9,931 bases of DNA from Paracoccaceae bacterium (GTDB lineage Bacteria > Pseudomonadota > Alphaproteobacteria > Rhodobacterales > Rhodobacteraceae). The translations under genes and the position numbers were made by a program. Where the stretch lies: NCBI GenBank assembly GCA_003561595.1, contig PWWF01000411.1:1-9931 (forward strand). Reading direction: 5' to 3'. Below the pieces are notes generated by a model. It ran no database searches. It was not told the origin of the DNA and worked only from the letters and a program-made list of their open reading frames with translations. Shown here one piece after another: positions 7,178 to 9,931 of this stretch (positions are counted from its first letter, which is position 1; each line of letters begins with the position of its first letter).

Positions 7178-8268
7178 TCGGCGGACCCTTCAGCGTCGCG
7201 CCATGTCACGTTGACATGCGCCCCCTCGCGGACGAATTCCTGCCCGACGACGATCGCCCCGATCTCATCGGGCAGCCCGGCCAGCCACATGCCGTCTTCG
7301 GCATCGCGGATGATGCGGGCGGGGGCAAAGCTGACCAGCCCCTCGTCATCCACCACACGCAGGCCCAATTCGCCCGCGTCATTCAGGGTGAGGGCCGAGC
7401 CGGGGATCAGATGCCCCTCTTCGCTCTGGCCCGTGATCAGGATATCGGCGCTCTGGCCGTCGCGGATGCGCCCGTCCTCGTTGGGGATCGTGACCTCAAC
7501 CCGGAAAGTGCGGGTCTGCGGGTCGGCAGAGCGGGCCACGAAGCTGACACTGCCCAATACATCGCGCCCCGAGGCCAGCCGCGCACCGGCGGCGGCACCT
7601 GTCTCGATCGTGTCGACCTGCGTTTCGGTCGCGTAGCCGACCAGCTTGATCGGGTCCATCTGGATCAGCGTGGCGCATAGCGCACCGGGTTGCAGCAGGG
7701 TGCCAAGCTCTGCCGTGTCGGTTTCCAGCACCCCGTCAAAGGGGGCGTGCATGACCAGACGCGCCATTTCCTCGACCGCGCGGTCCACGGCGGCCTGCGC
7801 GCTCAGCCGCGCGGCGCGGGCATTGGCCACGCGGGTTTCAGACGCGAAACCGCCCTGCGACAGTTCTTCGGCGGCGCGCAGATTGATCTCGGCTTCTTCC
7901 AGTTGCGCCTGCGCCTCATCCAGCGCGGCCTTGCGCACGCCAGAGGCTACCTCGCAGAGCGGATCGCCCGCTTCGACCGTTGCACCCCGGCGGATCGGGT
8001 CGGACACGATCAGGCCCGACGTCTCGGACCGGATTTCGACCTGGCGCAGCACTTCGGTGCGCCCACGCAGCACGACGCTGCTGGCCACGGGTTCGGCCAC
8101 GGAGCGCAGCCCGACCACGCGCACAAGCGACGGTTCTTCCGCTTCCTCCTCGGCCTCCGGCTCTGCGGCCATGACGCCTGCAAAGCCCAGAAGCGTGTCG
8201 CGTTCCATGATGACCATGTACATCGACACAGCCACCGTGAAGGCAGTGATGAGGGGAAAAATACGCAT
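7174..8268 (-). CDS. RND efflux periplasmic adaptor (HlyD/MFP family)
   Basis: Membrane fusion protein expected to bridge the RND pump encoded downstream to an outer-membrane channel. The 364-residue product starts with a hydrophobic anchor (about 4-21) without a lipobox cysteine, so it is probably tethered by an uncleaved helix. A very acidic linker follows (EPEAEEEAEEP, 36-46). The usual order of adaptor domains is then seen: first lipoyl half about 75-108 (VEIRSETSGLI, GATVEAGDPL), a short alpha-helical hairpin about 111-168 rich in Ala and Glu, second lipoyl half about 171-205 (MHAPFDGVL, LGTLLQPG), beta-barrel 206-285 (RTFRVEVTIPN, DGQSADI) and membrane-proximal domain 286-364. The ATG at 8266-8268 is the only good start; its ribosome site is weak (GAG at modest distance). 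First gene of the two-gene operon; a candidate operator lies about 50-75 bases upstream. Confidence 0.93.
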   Translation of the reverse strand: MRIFPLITAFTVAVSMYMVIMERDTLLGFAGVMAAEPEAEEEAEEPSLVRVVGLRSVAEPVASSVVLRGRTEVLRQVEIRSETSGLIVSDPIRRGATVEAGDPLCEVASGVRKAALDEAQAQLEEAEINLRAAEELSQGGFASETRVANARAARLSAQAAVDRAVEEMARLVMHAPFDGVLETDTAELGTLLQPGALCATLIQMDPIKLVGYATETQVDTIETGAAAGARLASGRDVLGSVSFVARSADPQTRTFRVEVTIPNEDGRIRDGQSADILITGQSEEGHLIPGSALTLNDAGELGLRVVDDEGLVSFAPARIIRDAEDGMWLAGLPDEIGAIVVGQEFVREGAHVNVTWRDAEGSAE

Positions 8269-8317
8269 GGCGTGCGACTCATGTTGCAGAACTGGGCGGA
8301 CAGATAACCTGTTTACG

Positions 8318-8342
8318 CTGAACTGACCAGTTCAGATCAGTT
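8318..8342. promoter_or_regulatory. Candidate repressor operator: overlapping palindromes upstream of the efflux operon
   Basis: CTGAACTG (8318-8325) and CAGTTCAG (8328-8335) form a perfect 18-bp palindrome with a 2-base centre. A second inverted pair, AACTGA (8321-8326) and TCAGTT (8337-8342), overlaps it five bases to the right. The CAGTT/AACTG half-site thus recurs at about 5-11 base steps, and one more AACTG lies at 8290-8294. On the minus strand a possible -10 (TTATCT, plus-strand 8302-8307) sits just downstream, so the palindrome would cover the -35 region of the adaptor gene. The layout resembles TetR-type control of efflux operons, but no regulator gene is in the window, so the binding protein is unknown. 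Confidence 0.5.
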
Positions 8343-8471
8343 TGCACCCGCAGAAAAATCGCGACAAAACTCTCATGTGTGCAGACATTTTGCAATCTTG
8401 TTACGCGCGAATCCGCCTGCATGGGCTTGGCTTCCAGCCGCCTTTGAGGCAAAGAGGGCGAGGAATGGAGT

Positions 8472-8475
8472 GAGG
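8472..8475 (+). promoter_or_regulatory. Ribosome binding site fixing the GTG start of the YfgM-like gene
   Basis: GAGG ends six bases before the GTG at 8482. It supports this start over the in-frame ATG at 8377, which has no comparable site and would add a 35-residue, non-conserved-looking leader. Confidence 0.65.
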
Positions 8476-8481
8476 TCGCCT

Positions 8482-9123
8482 GTGAGCAATCCCGACAGTT
8501 TTTTCAATGAGGTCACGGAAGAGCTGCGCCGTGACCGCATAATGAACTTCATGCGCCGCTATGGTTGGATCGCGGTGCTGCTGGTCGTGCTGATCGTGGG
8601 CGGGGCTGCGTGGAACGAATGGCGCAAGGCCAATGAGCGTGCGAGCGCCGAAGCCTTTGGCGATTCCGTGCTGGCTGCGATGGAACAAGGCGACCCGTCC
8701 GAGCGTCTGCGTGCCTTGAGCGAGATCGAGACGACAGGCGCGCAGAGCGGGTTGTTGCAATTGCTGAGCGCGGGCGAATTGCTGGAAACCGACCGCGACG
8801 CGGCGCTGAGCGCGCTGGAGGCTGCGGCCAATGACAGCGACCTGCCCGAAGCCTATCGCCAGCTTGCCGCGCTGAAACGCGTGATCGCCGGGGGCACCAC
8901 GCTGCCGATGGACGAACGCGAAGGCGTGATCGCGGGGCTGTCGCAACCGGGCCAGCCGCTGCGTCCGCTGGCGCTGGAGCAATCGGCGCTCTTGCAACTC
9001 GAACAGGGCAATCGTGACGCGGCCATTGAAATTCTGACCGACATGCTGTCAGAATCCGGTGTAACGGATAGTTTGCGCCGCCGCGCCTCGCAACTGGTTG
9101 TCGCCCTGGGGGGCGAGGTCTGA
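8482..9123 (+). CDS. YfgM-like membrane-anchored tetratricopeptide protein (GTG start)
   Basis: The 213-residue product has the architecture of YfgM, an ancillary protein of the SecYEG translocon that works with periplasmic chaperones. A short cytoplasmic N-terminus (SNPDSFFNEVTEELRRDR) with basic RR residues is followed by one transmembrane helix (about 28-44, WIAVLLVVLIVGGAAW) and an alpha-helical Ala/Leu/Glu-rich periplasmic domain with TPR-like helices, such as ALLQLEQGNRDAAIEILTDM near residue 170. GTG at 8482 is preferred because of GAGG at 8472-8475 and because the N-terminus then matches the family pattern of a short cytosolic tail before the helix. The next gene is bamB, 68 bases away on the same strand; the yfgM-bamB order is also found in gammaproteobacteria and supports the call. 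No catalytic residues are expected. Confidence 0.82.
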   Translation: MSNPDSFFNEVTEELRRDRIMNFMRRYGWIAVLLVVLIVGGAAWNEWRKANERASAEAFGDSVLAAMEQGDPSERLRALSEIETTGAQSGLLQLLSAGELLETDRDAALSALEAAANDSDLPEAYRQLAALKRVIAGGTTLPMDEREGVIAGLSQPGQPLRPLALEQSALLQLEQGNRDAAIEILTDMLSESGVTDSLRRRASQLVVALGGEV

Positions 9124-9180
9124 AGCGACGCTGCGGCGCGTGGTGGTATCTGCAGGTCCCGGTGAAGCGGGCATAGCGAC

Positions 9181-9185
9181 AGGAG
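9181..9185 (+). promoter_or_regulatory. Ribosome binding site fixing the GTG start of bamB
   Basis: AGGAG lies six bases before GTG 9192-9194. The GTG places a lipoprotein signal peptide exactly at the N-terminus, and no ATG is available in frame before the lipobox, so this site decides the start. Confidence 0.8.
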
Positions 9186-9191
9186 CTGACA

Positions 9192-9931
9192 GTGAGACTT
9201 TGGACCTGCGTGACCCTTGTGACCCTGACCGGCTTTCTGGCCGCATGTGAACGCGAATTCATCCTGGAAGGGGATCGCTTTCCGCTGCGCGCGCCGTTTT
9301 CCGAGGATGCGGGCGAACCGCCTGTCAGCCGCGCGGCGCCGATTTCGCTGCCGGCCACATCGCTCAATACCGAATGGACGCATCGTCTGGGGGCAGCATC
9401 CAGCCGTGTGGGGCATCCGTCGCTGGGCAGCGATCCGCAGCCGCAATGGTCCGTGTCCATCGGGCAGGGCGAGGGACGGCGCCACCGGATCACGGCAGAG
9501 CCGGTGTCCAGTGGCGGGCTGATCTATACGCTGGACAGCCGCGCGCGGGTGACGGCGGTAACCTCTGGCGGCGAAACTGCCTGGACCCGTGATCTGACCC
9601 CGGCAGATACGCGCAGCGGCGACAGTGCATCGGGCGGCGGTCTGGCCATCGGGGGCGGGCGGCTTTACGTGACCTCGGCCTTTGGCAGCGTGTCGGCGCT
9701 GGATCTGTCCTCGGGTGAGGTGATCTGGACGAACCGTTTTGACGCGCCGGTGACGGCTGCGCCGACCTATGCGGGCGATCATCTGTATGTCGTGGCCAGC
9801 GACAGCACCGGCTGGGCGCTGGAGGCCGCGACCGGGCGCGAGGACTGGCAATTGTCGGGCGCGCCATCGCCCAGCTCCATGGTGGGGGGTGCGGCCCCGG
9901 CGATGGCAGGCGATCTGGTGCTGTTCCCGAC
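9192..9931 (+). CDS. bamB: Outer-membrane assembly lipoprotein BamB, PQQ-like beta-propeller (3' end outside window)
   Basis: BamB is a lipoprotein of the BAM complex that helps insert beta-barrel proteins in the outer membrane. From the GTG at 9192, 246 residues are visible and the frame is open to the window end. Residues 1-19 form a lipoprotein signal peptide ending in the lipobox LAAC; Cys19 would be lipidated, and Glu20 follows, which is compatible with outer-membrane sorting. A linker and three propeller blades come next, each with a G-x-hydrophobic-Y strand and an A-L-D/G-x-x-W close: GGLIYTLDSRARV...WTRDL (108-135), GGRLYVTSAFGSVSALDL...WTNRF (155-183) and GDHLYVVASDS...WQLSG (195-223). 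BamB is about 390-450 residues, so about 40% is missing. Other PQQ-like lipoproteins are possible, but the YfgM-like neighbour favours BamB. Confidence 0.88.
   Translation, partial: MRLWTCVTLVTLTGFLAACEREFILEGDRFPLRAPFSEDAGEPPVSRAAPISLPATSLNTEWTHRLGAASSRVGHPSLGSDPQPQWSVSIGQGEGRRHRITAEPVSSGGLIYTLDSRARVTAVTSGGETAWTRDLTPADTRSGDSASGGGLAIGGGRLYVTSAFGSVSALDLSSGEVIWTNRFDAPVTAAPTYAGDHLYVVASDSTGWALEAATGREDWQLSGAPSPSSMVGGAAPAMAGDLVLFP

Noticed and set aside
3518..7636. Very long open frame (about 1372 codons) on the plus strand opposite the RND pump and part of the adaptor
   Set aside because: It is antisense to two clearly recognisable proteins. Its translation is low-complexity, rich in His, Gln, Asp, Arg and Gly, with no recognisable domain. 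Long antisense frames are expected from strong third-position GC bias.
8377..8481. ATG at 8377 as start of the YfgM-like gene
   Set aside because: No good ribosome site; the extra 35 residues precede what is already a complete short cytosolic tail plus membrane helix. GTG 8482 with GAGG fits better.
9124..9191. Weak CCCG/CGGG inverted repeat between the YfgM-like gene and bamB
   Set aside because: Arms of four bases without a U-run are too short to support a terminator or operator; nothing else is visible in this gap.

Overview
The window looks like chromosome of a high-GC alphaproteobacterium, most likely a member of the Rhodobacteraceae (Roseobacter/Rhodobacter group). This rests on protein style (a short membrane-anchored Psd next to a type II PssA; a YfgM-like gene next to BamB), on the GC-rich codon use and on the near-CTTGAC sigma-70 promoter. 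The genus cannot be fixed from sequence alone.

Layout from left to right. (1) A rightward housekeeping cluster holds the 3' end of tgt (queuosine tRNA-guanine transglycosylase), psd and pssA. The last two are one base apart and catalyse the two steps of phosphatidylethanolamine synthesis. (2) A tRNA-Asp(GUC) has its own sigma-70 promoter and an intrinsic terminator. (3) A short intergenic stretch carries a long GC-rich hairpin. Its 16-nt loop holds, on the minus strand, four G3 runs separated by single bases, a perfect G-quadruplex motif. It lies just upstream of (4) a COQ8/UbiB-like ABC1 atypical kinase. (5) Abutting it stop to stop is a leftward two-gene operon: a periplasmic adaptor (HlyD/MFP type) and an unusually large RND transporter of 1234 residues, which overlap by ATGA. 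(6) The 213-bp divergent intergenic region holds an 18-bp palindrome and further related half-sites, a good candidate repressor operator. (7) On the right, a rightward pair encodes a YfgM-like membrane-anchored protein and the start of the lipoprotein BamB, both with GTG starts. The window ends inside bamB.

How the parts work together: PssA and Psd supply membrane phosphatidylethanolamine. The ABC1 kinase probably supports ubiquinone biosynthesis. The adaptor and RND pump would form a tripartite exporter with an outer-membrane channel encoded elsewhere. YfgM and BamB belong to the Sec/BAM envelope-assembly machinery. Most of the window is ordinary core genome. The features most worth a second look are the hairpin with quadruplex loop, the enlarged RND pump and the candidate operator. 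I found no CRISPR array, insertion sequence, prophage or defence system.
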